64,000 bases of DNA from Algicola sagamiensis DSM 14643 (GTDB lineage: Bacteria; Pseudomonadota; Gammaproteobacteria; Enterobacterales; Alteromonadaceae): NCBI RefSeq assembly GCF_000374485.1, contig NZ_KB894494.1, positions 124,001-188,000 of the forward strand. Reading direction: 5' to 3'. Of this stretch, positions 40,150 to 50,137 are shown in pieces; the stretch's first letter is position 1; each line of letters begins with the position of its first letter. A model generated the notes under the pieces. It was not told the DNA's origin. It was given only the letters and a program-made list of their open reading frames with translations, and searched no databases. The position numbers and the translations under genes are program-made.

Positions 40150-41025
40150 ATGTCTTTTCGGTCAATTTTTTTAGCTGCTTCCGTTGTGTTGAATGTTATT
40201 TTAATCCTTCAGCTATTTTCGCAACCCATGGATTTAACTGCACCACAGGAAACACAAGGAAATTTCATTGAGGAAAAAGCATCGGCCTTACAAACCTCAA
40301 CAGCAAACAGCGAATCCGCACCTCCTCTGCAATGCCCACAAAAGGATATTGCTCAAACAACTGACAATCATCAAGCGGATAGCGATCATGATGAATTTGA
40401 TGGTTTTCTCTCCGATCCAGATATGCTGGAAGGCTATAAAAATCAAATTAGAAATAGCTTAAAAATCAATTATCTAAGGTTTTTTGAAAACAATCAGCTT
40501 TCTGAGCGCCAAAAAGCCGCCCTGTTAGATCTGCTTACAGCACGAGATAGTATAGGTCTAGAAGGCCCAATGGACGATGCATTAATGGATCAGGAACTAG
40601 AACGGCTAAAAATGGAGATGGATTTAGTACTTGGACCTGAGTTAAGTGCACAATTAAAGTCATTTGAAGAGCTCCAGAGTGCACAATGGTTTACAGTCAA
40701 CTTGCGTCATATGCTCAGTGATACAAATAAACACTTTACCGTTGATAAAGAACGTCAGTTAGCAAACATTTACCTCGAGGTAGAGAAAAAGTACATCCGC
40801 AGTGAGCAAAATAGCGACAATAACTTCTCTGAGTTATCAATCACAGAACAGAAAAAGCGGATTGACCAAATGCATCATGAATTACAAACCCGAGCTGGGC
40901 AGATCCTCAATCAAGAAGAACGTCGCGCACTTGGTTATCTGATTGAACAACAACAGCTCGACTGGCAGTTAGCCATGAAAATGGATGAGTCGAACGAAAG
41001 CCAAGAAGAAGCGAATGAGCATTAA
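40150..41025 (+). CDS. Membrane-anchored periplasmic helical protein, unknown
   Basis: About 291 residues from ATG 40150 (GAGG 5 bp upstream; a GTG 6 bp earlier is less likely). An uncleaved or signal-like helix (IFLAASVVLNVILILQLF, about 5-22) precedes a low-complexity stretch and a long helical, charged body (LSERQKAALLDLLTARDS, ELERLKMEMDLVLG, TEQKKRIDQMHHELQ). The layout resembles CpxP/Spy-like periplasmic helical proteins, but I see no LTxxQ repeat, so the family is not assigned. Alone on the plus strand. Confidence 0.7.
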   Translation: MSFRSIFLAASVVLNVILILQLFSQPMDLTAPQETQGNFIEEKASALQTSTANSESAPPLQCPQKDIAQTTDNHQADSDHDEFDGFLSDPDMLEGYKNQIRNSLKINYLRFFENNQLSERQKAALLDLLTARDSIGLEGPMDDALMDQELERLKMEMDLVLGPELSAQLKSFEELQSAQWFTVNLRHMLSDTNKHFTVDKERQLANIYLEVEKKYIRSEQNSDNNFSELSITEQKKRIDQMHHELQTRAGQILNQEERRALGYLIEQQQLDWQLAMKMDESNESQEEANEH

Positions 41026-41099
41026 TACACAACCATTCTCCCCGATATAGTCACCACAAAAATGAGTATACTTTGATTATTTATGGTGGAAATGCTCAT

Positions 41100-41567
41100 A
41101 TGGGTGTCAGGCGTTATATTTTCGGATTTCTATTTGCAGCTGTACCACTGGTCATACTCTGGTTGGTCGTGATCCAACCTCTTATACAAACCATGGAAGC
41201 TCAAGATTGGCCTGCTGTTACTTGTATTATCGTCCAAAATGATATGAAAGTGGAATATGGCTCCGAAGGCGATGAACTCTATAGCTTAGAATTACGGTAC
41301 GAATATGAGCACAACAACATCAAATACCAGGGAAACAGATATGACTTTATCGAAGCAGCAATCAGTGCATCATCTGATTACGAGTCAATCGAAGCAATTA
41401 TCGAAGAATATCCGCCCGGGAGCCAATCAATGTGTTTTTTAGACCCACTAAACCCACAAGAAGCGGTGTTAAATCCTGAAATTCGATGGGGAAAATTCTT
41501 GATTATCACCGCGTTTTGTTCTGTCTTTCTCGTCGTTGCTGCGCTTATTATCAAATTTGGAAAATAA
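41100..41567 (+). CDS. DUF3592 membrane protein
   Basis: About 155 residues from ATG 41100. Two membrane helices, about 8-27 (FGFLFAAVPLVILWLVVIQP) and about 131-151 (FLIITAFCSVFLVVAALIIK), flank an extracytoplasmic domain with DWPAVTCIIVQNDMKVEYGSEGD, the DUF3592 pattern (W-x-x-V-x-x-I ... Y-x-Y...G). The family is widespread and of unknown function. It lies 75 bp behind the previous gene and converges with the DUF454 gene. Confidence 0.75.
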   Translation: MGVRRYIFGFLFAAVPLVILWLVVIQPLIQTMEAQDWPAVTCIIVQNDMKVEYGSEGDELYSLELRYEYEHNNIKYQGNRYDFIEAAISASSDYESIEAIIEEYPPGSQSMCFLDPLNPQEAVLNPEIRWGKFLIITAFCSVFLVVAALIIKFGK

Positions 41568-41573
41568 ATACCT

Positions 41574-41942
41574 TTAAGTGGGTCGCTCTGAAGGGCGTGT
41601 CCAAATAAACCAAGTCACCCCGACCATGATCATGATGATCACTAGTTTGATATAAATAGAAAATGTTCCCCAAATCATCGGATAACTGATAAACAACACC
41701 ATTGTACTGGTTGAAAGCATCTTCGTTTTTCGTTTGATCACACCATATCGCTGCCAATCAATGATAATTGGCCCAAATAGACGGTGTGCCAGCAACCATT
41801 CATGTACTCGCTCGGAAGAACGAGAAAAACAAACTGCAGCTAACAATACAAACGGGGTTGTTGGTAACAAAGGCAGAAAAATACCAATAAAACCCAGTCC
41901 CAGGCTTATCCAGCCGCTGATAAAATAAAATACGCGTCCCAT
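41574..41942 (-). CDS. DUF454 (YbaN-like) inner-membrane protein
   Basis: About 122 residues. An N-terminal helix pair (FYFISGWISLGLGFIGIFLPLLP) with the family motif GIFLPLLPTTPF, then FSRSSERVHEWLLAHRLFGPII and C-terminal membrane helices (STSTMVLFISYPMIW, LVIIMIMVGVTWF). Function unknown; the family is common in gammaproteobacteria. ATG 41942 chosen over a GTG 12 bp upstream. Confidence 0.86.
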   Translation of the reverse strand: MGRVFYFISGWISLGLGFIGIFLPLLPTTPFVLLAAVCFSRSSERVHEWLLAHRLFGPIIIDWQRYGVIKRKTKMLSTSTMVLFISYPMIWGTFSIYIKLVIIMIMVGVTWFIWTRPSERPT

Positions 41943-42054
41943 GTCTCTAACCACATAGCTATTCTTTTTTAATGATATCAGTAAAAAAGTACTTTTCTAA
42001 TCCGTAAAAATTCTATAGAATCCACCACCTGCTTGTTGCAGGTTTCTTATCGAT

Positions 42055-42131
42055 GGTGGCTGTAGCTCAGTTGGTAGAGTCCCGGATTGTGATTCCGGTT
42101 GTCGCGGGTTCAAGTCCCGTCAGCCACCCCA
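42055..42131 (+). tRNA. tRNA-His (anticodon GTG)
   Basis: 77 nt with the extra 5' G typical of tRNA-His, D stem (GCTCAGTTGGTAGAGT), anticodon stem CCGGA/TTCCGG with GTG, T-arm GCGGGTTCAAGTCCCGT and an encoded CCA. It closely matches the E. coli sequence. It stands alone rather than in a cluster. Confidence 0.97.
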
Positions 42132-42299
42132 GATTTCCCTCGCTTAAATTAATTCCCTAAGATTCGTATCTTCCTAGATCCTTACATGTTTCTGAATACT
42201 TCTTACAACCTTTGCCCAAGGTCCACCAAAACTGCCATCTATGGATGCACTTACCTGTGCTTGTTTATTCAATAACGTCAATCTAGATTGTCTTCAATG

Positions 42300-42743
42300 C
42301 TACCCTTCCAGTTGAATCAGCAGCTTGTCCAGATCTTGATTAATCTGCAATGCTAGATCCTTCTCAGCTTGCAAACGGGTTTCGTCCATTTGACGAATTT
42401 CTTTCTTTGGATATTTTTTGCGAGCAGTATGTGTCGGCATATCCTTCACCACATCATACATCTGAAAAATACCCGGATAGGTTGCCTGATAATTTGGTTT
42501 TGGTGACTCAATTAAATGATCCAATAAGACCCAAATCCGCAAACAGCCCTCCGACGATTCACACTGTGCCTGTTGCATGGCTTTGGCAATCGTCGTGATA
42601 CTTTCTATCAGTGTCGCATTTCGCGCTTTTGCCGCAGCCGCTTGTTGATCATTTTGTTGCTTTAACTGCATGAGCAAGCGGCCTGCGTAAAATGCCAGTC
42701 CTGCAATGATCAATAAACCAAGTGAACCCAATATCCACAACAT
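42300..42743 (-). CDS. DUF2489 protein next to yihI
   Basis: 147 residues: an N-terminal membrane helix (LWILGSLGLLIIAGLAFYAG, about 2-21), then a cytoplasmic helical domain rich in Gln and Ala, with CLRIWVLLDHLIESP, YPGIFQMYDVVKDMPTHTAR and KKYPKKEIRQMD. DUF2489 genes travel with yihI in gammaproteobacteria. Function unknown. It starts 12 bp behind the yihI stop. Confidence 0.88.
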   Translation of the reverse strand: MLWILGSLGLLIIAGLAFYAGRLLMQLKQQNDQQAAAAKARNATLIESITTIAKAMQQAQCESSEGCLRIWVLLDHLIESPKPNYQATYPGIFQMYDVVKDMPTHTARKKYPKKEIRQMDETRLQAEKDLALQINQDLDKLLIQLEG

Positions 42744-42755
42744 GCATGAACTCCG

Positions 42756-43313
42756 TTACTTTTTATCGTCATCCAACCACTCAGACCATTCATCCTGAGA
42801 GTTTTCTAAGAAATCATCCAATGCATTTTCTGTATCATCCTCATCGTCTTCTTCCTCAATGCCCAGAATATCCATCAATTCCTGATGACGCTTTACTTGG
42901 CGCTGGAAGTACTTCGCATCTTTACCTTGCAAAACTTCTCCAGAATCCTGACGATCCATCAAATCCAGTAATCGCATATCCGATTCGATCATTTCCAGTT
43001 CTTTCTCTGGTGGCAAGTCTGGCGTATTGTCGACTTTTTTCAAGACAACCTGAGGCTGAAAATCAACATGCTTTTCTTCCTGAACAGCTTGCAAAGCAAT
43101 CGGCTTTTTACTGCCATGACGTTTATCATTTACGGATTGCTGATTATTTTTCGTATCAACATTCGCTTCAAAAGCGCTGTTACGAGACCCAGAATTCAAC
43201 CCCTTACGCTTTTTTACGCGCTTTTGCTCTTTCGCCTGCTGATCGAGTTGTTGGCGAGATACCTTCGGCGCAATCCCAATACCGGGCTTACGCGTTTTCT
43301 TATGTCGAGTCAT
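42756..43313 (-). CDS. yihI: Der GTPase-activating protein YihI
   Basis: 185 residues. Basic, disordered N-terminus (MTRHKKTRKPGIGIAPKVSR, GLNSGSRNS), then the helical C-terminal domain with PEKELEMIESDMRLLDLMDR and KYFQRQVKRHQELMDILG, and a strongly acidic end. YihI activates the GTPase Der in ribosome assembly. Followed by DUF2489. Confidence 0.92.
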   Translation of the reverse strand: MTRHKKTRKPGIGIAPKVSRQQLDQQAKEQKRVKKRKGLNSGSRNSAFEANVDTKNNQQSVNDKRHGSKKPIALQAVQEEKHVDFQPQVVLKKVDNTPDLPPEKELEMIESDMRLLDLMDRQDSGEVLQGKDAKYFQRQVKRHQELMDILGIEEEDDEDDTENALDDFLENSQDEWSEWLDDDKK

Positions 43314-43562
43314 AATTTCGTACTACTTAGCTAAACTGTCCGCTATTTTACCTGAACCTGACAATAAATTCGTCTATTTTTCTCACAGCGTTTATCATCA
43401 AATTTCCAATCATAAAATGGCTATTTTTATCTCACACTATTTCATTCGCTCAATTACATAAGCTCAACTAAAATATTGACAAATGACCGTACCTGATACA
43501 AGAACTTTGCACATCATTACCCGTCGAGCGGTCTCACGAGTCTTTAGGATGAGAGAAATAAC

Positions 43563-46500
43563 ATGAAATTCTTCACCAACTTGAAACTTCGGTGGAAACT
43601 CGCAGCCATTGCAATATTCCCCGTACTCTGCCTTTTATTCTTTGCAAAAATCATTATTGTGAAAGACCAACAGTTAAAGAAAGAAAGTCTGATTGTGAAA
43701 GAAGTTGCGGCATACGCAATCAATGCAAGTTCACTCGTCCATGAGTTGCAAAAAGAAAGAGGATATACAGCAGGTTTTTTAGGTACACAAGGAAAGAAGT
43801 TTCGACAAGAGCTACTTGAGCAAAGAAACACTGTGAATGAAAAAAAGCAGAATTTGCTCCAGTTTTTGAAGACGTTTGATAGAACACAAGCGGGGGATTA
43901 CCTGAATAAGCAGTTGAATATCGCAGAAAAGATGTTGCGCCAACTCCCTCAAAAAAGGAAAGAAATATCAAACTTACAAATATCAGGAAAAGAGGCTCTG
44001 GGATATTTTACCAAAATGAATTTGCAGTTTCTTTATTCAATCAAACAGCTGCCTAAGATCACGTCAATTGCAAAGCTGAGCAATGAAGCAACTGCTTATG
44101 TCAACTTCCTCAATAGCAAAGAAAGATCAGGTATTGAACGTGCCGTTCTCACTAACGTTTTTTCTAAAGACAGTATTGATAAAAGTACTTTTAATCGAGT
44201 GATTTCTCTATCGACAATACAAGATGTGTATCTCAATGTATTCAGAACTCTCGCATCCAAAAAACAAATCGCATTTTACGACGAGATCATGACAGGTACA
44301 CCAATCATAGAAACCAAAAGAATGCGTGAAGTTATTGAAAGTGATACTCGTCGAAGTAACTTTGGGATTGACCCAGAATACTGGTTTCAATTACAAACCC
44401 AGAAAATTAATTTGCTTAAAAAGGTTGAAGACAGACTCTCTGAAGATCTCGAAAAGCTTGCAGCTCAAATTCACGAAGACATTTCTACTGAGCTTTATAA
44501 CTCTTGGGTCATGACCATACTCTCACTTTTGGTAACCGTAGCCTTTATCTACTTTATCCAACGTCAAATCAGCGTCCCAATTTCCCGCGCGGTAGAAGTC
44601 TCAAGAGCGATCTCTGATGGAGCACTAGACAATCATATTGTCATTAAGTCAAATGATGAAGCAGGCCAACTACTCACCGCATTGCAAGAAATGCAAAGCA
44701 AGCTCAAAGAACAAATCGAGACAGAGCGAAAACAATCTGCAGAAAACAATCGTATTCGTCAAGCTCTGGATAATGTCACTGCAAACGTCATGTTAGCGGA
44801 TGAAAAGCTCAATATTATGTATATGAACGACATGGTCAAAGACATGTTCCAGAGGAATGAGTCTCAGTTCCAGAAAGATCTGCCGCAATTTAGCGCGAAA
44901 AAGCTCATGGGTACAAATATTGATACTTTCCATAAAGATCCAAGTTATCAGCGTGGCATGCTCAGGGACTTGAAAGATACACATATCGCTGAGATCACCA
45001 TTGGTGGGCGCATTCTAAAAATCATCGCAAACCCTGTCCTTGGTGAAAATAAAGAACGTCTTGGTACGGTTGTGGAATGGATTGACCTCACAGAGCAACG
45101 TGATGCGGAGCAACAGGTTGAACAAGTCATTAATGCTGCCAGTGCGGGCAAACTAGATGTCCGATTGGATACAGCAAGATTTGAAGGTTTTATGCACACC
45201 CTAGCAATGGATATTAATAAATTGCTGGATGCAATCGTTGGACCAATCACTGTTGCCGCAAATAACATAGAACAGATTGCGAGAGGAGATATTCCGGGTC
45301 CTATCACTGAAGATTACCAAGGGGACTTCAATCACTTAAAGAATAACTTAAATACTTGTATTGATGCGATTAACCAATTGGTTTCTGACACAAACAGACT
45401 TGTAGATGGTGCAATTGCAGGTAACCTCTCCGTGAGAGCCGATGCTGATAAACATCAGGGCGACTTTAAAAAAGTCGTCGATGGCATGAATAATACATTG
45501 GATGCTGTCATCAACCCTCTCAATGTCGCCGCATCTTATGTTGATCGCATCTCTCAAGGTGATATTCCAGAGCTGATTACAGATACCTATCAAGGTGACT
45601 TTAACCTCATTAAAAATAACCTCAACACATGTATCCAAGCGATTAACCAACTGGTCTCTGATGCGGATGGCCTCTCCGCTGCTGCTATCAAAGGCGAATT
45701 GTCTGCACGGGCTGATGCCACTGTTCACCAAGGCGACTTCCGGAAAATTGTCGAAGGGGTCAACCATACATTAGATGCCGTCGTTGGACCACTAAACGTT
45801 GCTGCGAACTATGTTGATAGAATTGCCAAAGGTGACATTCCTGAGCCAATTACAGATGAATACCGTGGTGAATTCAATCAGATTAAAAATAACCTGAATA
45901 CCTGTATTTCTGCCATTAACCTGCTGGTCTCCGATGCAAATCAGCTCTCGGAAAGTGCAATCCGTGGTGAGCTATCTACTCGTACTGATGCTGATCAACA
46001 TAAGGGCGAGTTTCGTAAAATTGTGGAAGGTGTCAACCATACATTAGATGCCGTCGTTGGACCACTAACCGTTGCTGCAAACTATGTTGACCGCATCTCC
46101 AAAGGAGATATTCCTGAGTCAATCACCGATGAGTATCAGGGTGAATTCAACTTACTCAAACGCAACCTCAATACCTGTATCGAAGCTGTAAACTTGCTTG
46201 TTGATGACTCAAACCAACTCGTCGAAGCCGCAGTGGCCGGAAAGCTTTCATTCCGTGCAGAGAGTTCGCGTCACCAGGGTGAATTCCGCAGTATTGTTGA
46301 AGGGGTCAATGAAACACTAGATGCGGTCATCAACCCACTCAACGTCGCAGCGTCTTATGTTGATCGCATTGCTAAAGGTGATATTCCTGCACCCATCACA
46401 GATCAATACCAAGGCGACTTCAATCAACTCAAAGATAACCTCAACACTTGTATTGCTGCAATCAACCTCCTGGTTTCAGATGCAAATCAACTCTCCGAAG

Positions 46501-47855
46501 CTGCGGTTGCTGGTGCGTTGTCAACACGAGCAGATGGACAAAAACACCAAGGGGACTTCCGCCGGATTATCGAAGGGGTCAACCATACCTTAGATGCCGT
46601 TATTAACCCACTCAATGTCGCAGCTTCTTACGTCGAACGGATTTCTCGCGGGGATATTCCAGAGCAAATCGTTGATGCATATCACGGTGAGTTTAATCAA
46701 ATCAAAGATAACTTAAATACTTGTATTCAAGCAGTCAATCTCTTGGTCACAGATGCAAATCTCCTCGCCAACTCAGCAGTCTTAGGACAATTAGATACCC
46801 GAGCCGATGTGACTTCACACCAAGGTGATTTCCGCCGAATTGTTGAAGGGGTGAATAGTGCACTCGACGCCATGGTCGCACCAATCAATGAAACAAAAGA
46901 TGTCATGACCGCCTTATCACAAGGTGACCTGACATGCTTTGTTCATGGAGACTTCAAAGGCGACTTTGCGGTACTCAGAGACTCAGTGAATCGCAGTATT
47001 CAAAATCTTCAAGATCTCGTCAGAAAAGTTTTCTCATCCGCGCGCTTGATTGATGAATCCTCCAACGAAATCGCCAGTGGTGTGTTAAACCTCAGCCAAC
47101 GAACGGAAGAGCAAGCATCTTCACTGGAAGAAACGTCTTCATCCATGGAAGAAATGTCATCAACCGTCAATCAGAATGCTGAGAATGCAAAAGTTGCTAG
47201 TGAACTTGCGCAAGCAGCACAAGATAAAGCCAGAGTGGGTGGTGATGTTGTTGGCAAAGCAGAAAGCAGCATGTCAGAAATCAATGATTCCAGTAAGAAA
47301 ATAGCAGACATCATTGTGGTCATTGATGAAATCGCATTCCAGACGAATCTCCTTGCGCTGAATGCAGCAGTCGAGGCTGCAAGAGCAGGTGAACAAGGCC
47401 GCGGCTTTGCCGTTGTCGCAGGGGAAGTGAGAAGCCTGGCGCAACGATCCGCAGAAGCAGCGAAGGAAATCAATGACTTAATCCGAGAAAGTGTCGGTAA
47501 AGTCGAAGACGGTTCGAATCTGGTCAATGAATCAGGCGCGACACTCAAAGAAATTGTTGAAGCTGTCGAGAAATCCACAAAAATGATCGCCGACATTTCA
47601 ACTGCCTCCACAGAGCAAAGTGCTGGCATTGAGCAAGTGAAAAAAGCCGTGATGCAAATGGACGATATGACCCAGCAAAATGCAGCACTTGTTGAGGAAG
47701 CGTCAGCCAATAGTGAGTCGATGGCAGAGCAAGCGAAGACGATGATGGCGTTGTTATCCAGCTTTAAAGTCACGGATAACAGTGCGAGTACACACTCAAG
47801 AATCAGCACCGACTCTAACAACACATTCGATCGCACAGCCGCCGTCGTTTCTTAA
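43563..47855 (+). CDS. Giant methyl-accepting chemotaxis protein with NIT domain, PAS and six double-HAMP repeats
   Basis: 1430 residues. TM1 (about 13-30) and TM2 (about 313-335) enclose a nitrate/nitrite-sensing type (NIT) domain with [19 protein letters not shown] and a PAS domain (about 398-520) follow. Then six tandem units of 92 residues (about 560-1100; 45240-46900) each carry two HAMP-like halves, one with GDIPxxITDxYxGxF and NLNTC, one with GxLSxRAD..HQGDF. A last HAMP half and an MCP signal domain (about 1150-1405, [22 protein letters not shown]) end the protein; the C-terminal tail has no CheR/CheB pentapeptide. A likely relay rod for an envelope signal. Confidence 0.94.
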   Translation: MKFFTNLKLRWKLAAIAIFPVLCLLFFAKIIIVKDQQLKKESLIVKEVAAYAINASSLVHELQKERGYTAGFLGTQGKKFRQELLEQRNTVNEKKQNLLQFLKTFDRTQAGDYLNKQLNIAEKMLRQLPQKRKEISNLQISGKEALGYFTKMNLQFLYSIKQLPKITSIAKLSNEATAYVNFLNSKERSGIERAVLTNVFSKDSIDKSTFNRVISLSTIQDVYLNVFRTLASKKQIAFYDEIMTGTPIIETKRMREVIESDTRRSNFGIDPEYWFQLQTQKINLLKKVEDRLSEDLEKLAAQIHEDISTELYNSWVMTILSLLVTVAFIYFIQRQISVPISRAVEVSRAISDGALDNHIVIKSNDEAGQLLTALQEMQSKLKEQIETERKQSAENNRIRQALDNVTANVMLADEKLNIMYMNDMVKDMFQRNESQFQKDLPQFSAKKLMGTNIDTFHKDPSYQRGMLRDLKDTHIAEITIGGRILKIIANPVLGENKERLGTVVEWIDLTEQRDAEQQVEQVINAASAGKLDVRLDTARFEGFMHTLAMDINKLLDAIVGPITVAANNIEQIARGDIPGPITEDYQGDFNHLKNNLNTCIDAINQLVSDTNRLVDGAIAGNLSVRADADKHQGDFKKVVDGMNNTLDAVINPLNVAASYVDRISQGDIPELITDTYQGDFNLIKNNLNTCIQAINQLVSDADGLSAAAIKGELSARADATVHQGDFRKIVEGVNHTLDAVVGPLNVAANYVDRIAKGDIPEPITDEYRGEFNQIKNNLNTCISAINLLVSDANQLSESAIRGELSTRTDADQHKGEFRKIVEGVNHTLDAVVGPLTVAANYVDRISKGDIPESITDEYQGEFNLLKRNLNTCIEAVNLLVDDSNQLVEAAVAGKLSFRAESSRHQGEFRSIVEGVNETLDAVINPLNVAASYVDRIAKGDIPAPITDQYQGDFNQLKDNLNTCIAAINLLVSDANQLSEAAVAGALSTRADGQKHQGDFRRIIEGVNHTLDAVINPLNVAASYVERISRGDIPEQIVDAYHGEFNQIKDNLNTCIQAVNLLVTDANLLANSAVLGQLDTRADVTSHQGDFRRIVEGVNSALDAMVAPINETKDVMTALSQGDLTCFVHGDFKGDFAVLRDSVNRSIQNLQDLVRKVFSSARLIDESSNEIASGVLNLSQRTEEQASSLEETSSSMEEMSSTVNQNAENAKVASELAQAAQDKARVGGDVVGKAESSMSEINDSSKKIADIIVVIDEIAFQTNLLALNAAVEAARAGEQGRGFAVVAGEVRSLAQRSAEAAKEINDLIRESVGKVEDGSNLVNESGATLKEIVEAVEKSTKMIADISTASTEQSAGIEQVKKAVMQMDDMTQQNAALVEEASANSESMAEQAKTMMALLSSFKVTDNSASTHSRISTDSNNTFDRTAAVVS
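45240..46910 (+). repeat. Six degenerate 276-bp in-frame repeats in the chemoreceptor gene
   Basis: The 92-codon unit repeats six times, seen as GDIP followed about 20 residues later by NLNTCI, then GxLSxRAD. Units differ by many synonymous and several coding changes, so the array has diverged rather than just expanded. Units ending [13 protein letters not shown] and [13 protein letters not shown] are closest to each other. Confidence 0.85.
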
Positions 47856-47862
47856 CTTCAAT

Positions 47863-47893
47863 ACAGCCAGTCACCTGCGTTGTGGCTGGCTGT
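47863..47893. terminator. Hairpin between the chemoreceptor and a convergent lipoprotein gene
   Basis: ACAGCCAGTCAC (47863-47874) pairs with GTGGCTGGCTGT (47882-47893) with one G-T pair and a 7-nt loop. It is very stable but has no T run on either strand; it probably serves both convergent genes. Confidence 0.55.
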
Positions 47894-47936
47894 AATGGCC
47901 AAGAAAACTCATTGGATCGAAAATAAAGATAGTGAT

Positions 47937-48350
47937 TTAACGCTGGCAGTAATAAGCTTTATTCTTCCACTTGGACATGTATTGATAAATACAGTTTCCT
48001 TCAAGATAAAAAGTGACAACGTCATTCGACTCATTATTGAATTGAAAAAAGTCTCGACCTGATTTACTGACTTGCAGTGGGATCCACTCAGTGACAACGG
48101 GTTCGCCATCCACCACGACATGATTTCGATAACCTTTTTCAGAAAATTCATAAATCACAGACCCAAATGCAGACTGAAATGATTGCCGTTCTGCATCAGG
48201 AATATCTGGATTTTGCAGCAAAGATTCCATCGACTTTCTCTCGTGGGATTTCCACTGCCCTATCCAAAAGTCAGCAGGTGTGGGTTCACTGGTTTTTTCG
48301 CACCCAGCAAGTGGCACTATCCCAATACATATCAGCGCAATGCGTAGCAT
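47937..48350 (-). CDS. Small predicted lipoprotein, unknown
   Basis: About 137 residues from ATG 48350, which puts the lipobox at PLAGC after a short hydrophobic core (RIALICIGIV). The body is polar: DFWIGQWKSHERKSMES, SVIYEFSEKGYRNHVVVDG, then FYLEGNCIY and a Cys near the C-terminus. The GQWKS and strand-like spacing suggest a lipocalin-like or DUF-type small beta fold, but I cannot assign one. Opposite the chemoreceptor. Confidence 0.65.
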   Translation of the reverse strand: MLRIALICIGIVPLAGCEKTSEPTPADFWIGQWKSHERKSMESLLQNPDIPDAERQSFQSAFGSVIYEFSEKGYRNHVVVDGEPVVTEWIPLQVSKSGRDFFQFNNESNDVVTFYLEGNCIYQYMSKWKNKAYYCQR

Positions 48351-48466
48351 ATTTAAGTGATAACAATCTTCTATACATGAATACAAGCCTAGCCTGATTC
48401 TTCATGCACCGCTATGCATCCATGCTATAGCAGTGCAGATCATTGTCTCTGAAAAATCAACAAGTC

Positions 48467-50137
48467 CTAGTTTACATATTCGCGACATGCGGGTGATGAG
48501 AGATCAAAACTTAACTGCCCACCAATTGAACCACGAACACAATCGATCGACATATATGTTGATGCATTCACCTGCTCCACACCACGTAATGTGATATGCA
48601 TAATTTCAAGCGGTGAATTTAACATCCGCCAGTAATTCGCTTTCAACAGAAAGTAGAGATCCGAAGGGATCGGCCTTGGCGGCTCTGGATCACAGAAAAT
48701 CGGTGCGCGCACTTCCAACGCGTTATCATCTGTACGCATCAGACAATCGCAACGACGTGCGGCTTCATCCATGGCCATCAAACGATCATCACATGGATTA
48801 AAAGGAGGAACGCAATCGACTGCCATTGTGCCAACACCATCATAAGGACGCATACAAGGGATATCACGCTCAATCAATGCCTTGCTGATCGTCAATAGCC
48901 CATTGATAGGTAATGTTATGTCCATCGGCAATTCCGGTGTTGGGCGTTCAACATGGCGCATTCGATCATCATTTGGGAGTAGACGATCAATTCTACCTGC
49001 GTCACGTCCCCACTTTCGACGAAGCGTATCTGGATCGAGTGGAACATAAGGTACAACTGGATTGATAGGATCCGCTCTCTGCACCATATCCCGGATAGGC
49101 ATTGGACGAGGCTTAATTGGGACAAAAAGCGCTTTCCGCAGATTCTGAATCAGCTCAAATTGAACACGGTTCTTCTGTCTTGTGCTTTGTGGCAACTGAG
49201 ATAATTCGCCATTCGATTGAAAATAAAGAATTGCGAGTCCCTTTCTTCCATTGATCGCATCATTTAAAAGCGAGTCAATCAAGCTGGAACGAACCTGCCA
49301 ACGTGTGTTTCTCACTCGGCTGATGAGATAGCTAAGCACATCCGGCCAATAAATAGTCACTCTTGCATCTTTGAGCGTCGTATTCGTTTGGAGGGTCCAA
49401 TCCGTGATCACTTGGATCTGTGCATCCCAGTTTGAAGCCGTATCCAATAGATTTTGCACGACATCATCCCAACCCGGCATTGTCTTTGCGGTAAAAGGAA
49501 TGATTTGATTAACAGCACCACCTGATGGCGTCATCGCATGGAAATTCATGAAGAAATCTAACTCGCGCCATTGACCATCTGAGTCCACAGCACGACAAAT
49601 CGGAATGTCCATATTTCCCCGAGGCCCCGTCCAAGACTCCAATTCACAGTTTGCACTCAGCAATCCGTCGTTCCCGACTTTAAACCCTGATAATAAAAAT
49701 TGTGAATCTGCACTGGTCGCTTTTGCGGGTCGAATGATAAAACCTTTCTGCTGTGCTTCCTGATTAAGCGCAGAAATATGGCCCGCAATCCCTGCAGTAG
49801 AAAATTCACCAGAGAAGCTCAAACTGTTCATTCCATTCATTGGCCCATCGGTTAGGGTATAGTGGTCGACACCAAATTGAGGACGTCCTTGTACTGGCCT
49901 GATCCCACCCATTTTGGGAATATACCAAATTAAGTTATCCTGATTTGAGTCCGCAAAAAGATGAAATTGCCTTTGGCGATCTACACTAAACAGCCCCATC
50001 ACATTTCTTACTTGGGGGCTGACAGGGTTCGCAGAAGATGGGAGTGCACTCATAAAAAGTCCGAGTAAAGCTAGCTTCAATAAAAAAGCCGCTGCGCTGA
50101 ACTTCGCGCTATATTCCTGTAACGTATTCATAGTCAA
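48467..50137 (-). CDS. Large secreted protein of unknown family, paralog A (last gene of the cytochrome operon)
   Basis: 556 residues. Signal peptide ending ALPSSA, then VDRQRQFHLFADSNQDNLIWY and IPKMGGI, shared with paralog B. Also FSGEFSTAGIAGHISALN, WTGPRGNMDIPIC and NWDAQIQVITDW. A long insert (about 300-450) with PIKPRPMP, PYVPLDPDTLRR and a Cys-rich patch (ERDIPCMRPYDG, CVPPFNPCDDR, CDCLMRTDD) is absent from paralog B. The end, SIDCVRGSIGGQ and SPACREYV, matches paralog B. It overlaps the cytochrome stop by 4 bp. No enzymatic motif is seen. Confidence 0.8.
   Translation of the reverse strand: MTMNTLQEYSAKFSAAAFLLKLALLGLFMSALPSSANPVSPQVRNVMGLFSVDRQRQFHLFADSNQDNLIWYIPKMGGIRPVQGRPQFGVDHYTLTDGPMNGMNSLSFSGEFSTAGIAGHISALNQEAQQKGFIIRPAKATSADSQFLLSGFKVGNDGLLSANCELESWTGPRGNMDIPICRAVDSDGQWRELDFFMNFHAMTPSGGAVNQIIPFTAKTMPGWDDVVQNLLDTASNWDAQIQVITDWTLQTNTTLKDARVTIYWPDVLSYLISRVRNTRWQVRSSLIDSLLNDAINGRKGLAILYFQSNGELSQLPQSTRQKNRVQFELIQNLRKALFVPIKPRPMPIRDMVQRADPINPVVPYVPLDPDTLRRKWGRDAGRIDRLLPNDDRMRHVERPTPELPMDITLPINGLLTISKALIERDIPCMRPYDGVGTMAVDCVPPFNPCDDRLMAMDEAARRCDCLMRTDDNALEVRAPIFCDPEPPRPIPSDLYFLLKANYWRMLNSPLEIMHITLRGVEQVNASTYMSIDCVRGSIGGQLSFDLSSPACREYVN

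Noticed and set aside
43440-43560. Sigma-28 (FliA) promoter before the chemoreceptor
   Set aside because: TAAA is present but the GCCGATAA part is not found at the right spacing; a TTGACA nearby has no good -10 either.
43544-43971. Minus-strand frames over the chemoreceptor start
   Set aside because: They are the antisense of the signal-domain coding sequence and have no supporting signals.
45240-46910. Regular repeats that could look like a CRISPR or satellite
   Set aside because: The 276-bp units are in frame within one gene and encode HAMP-like domains; there are no short identical repeats with unique spacers.
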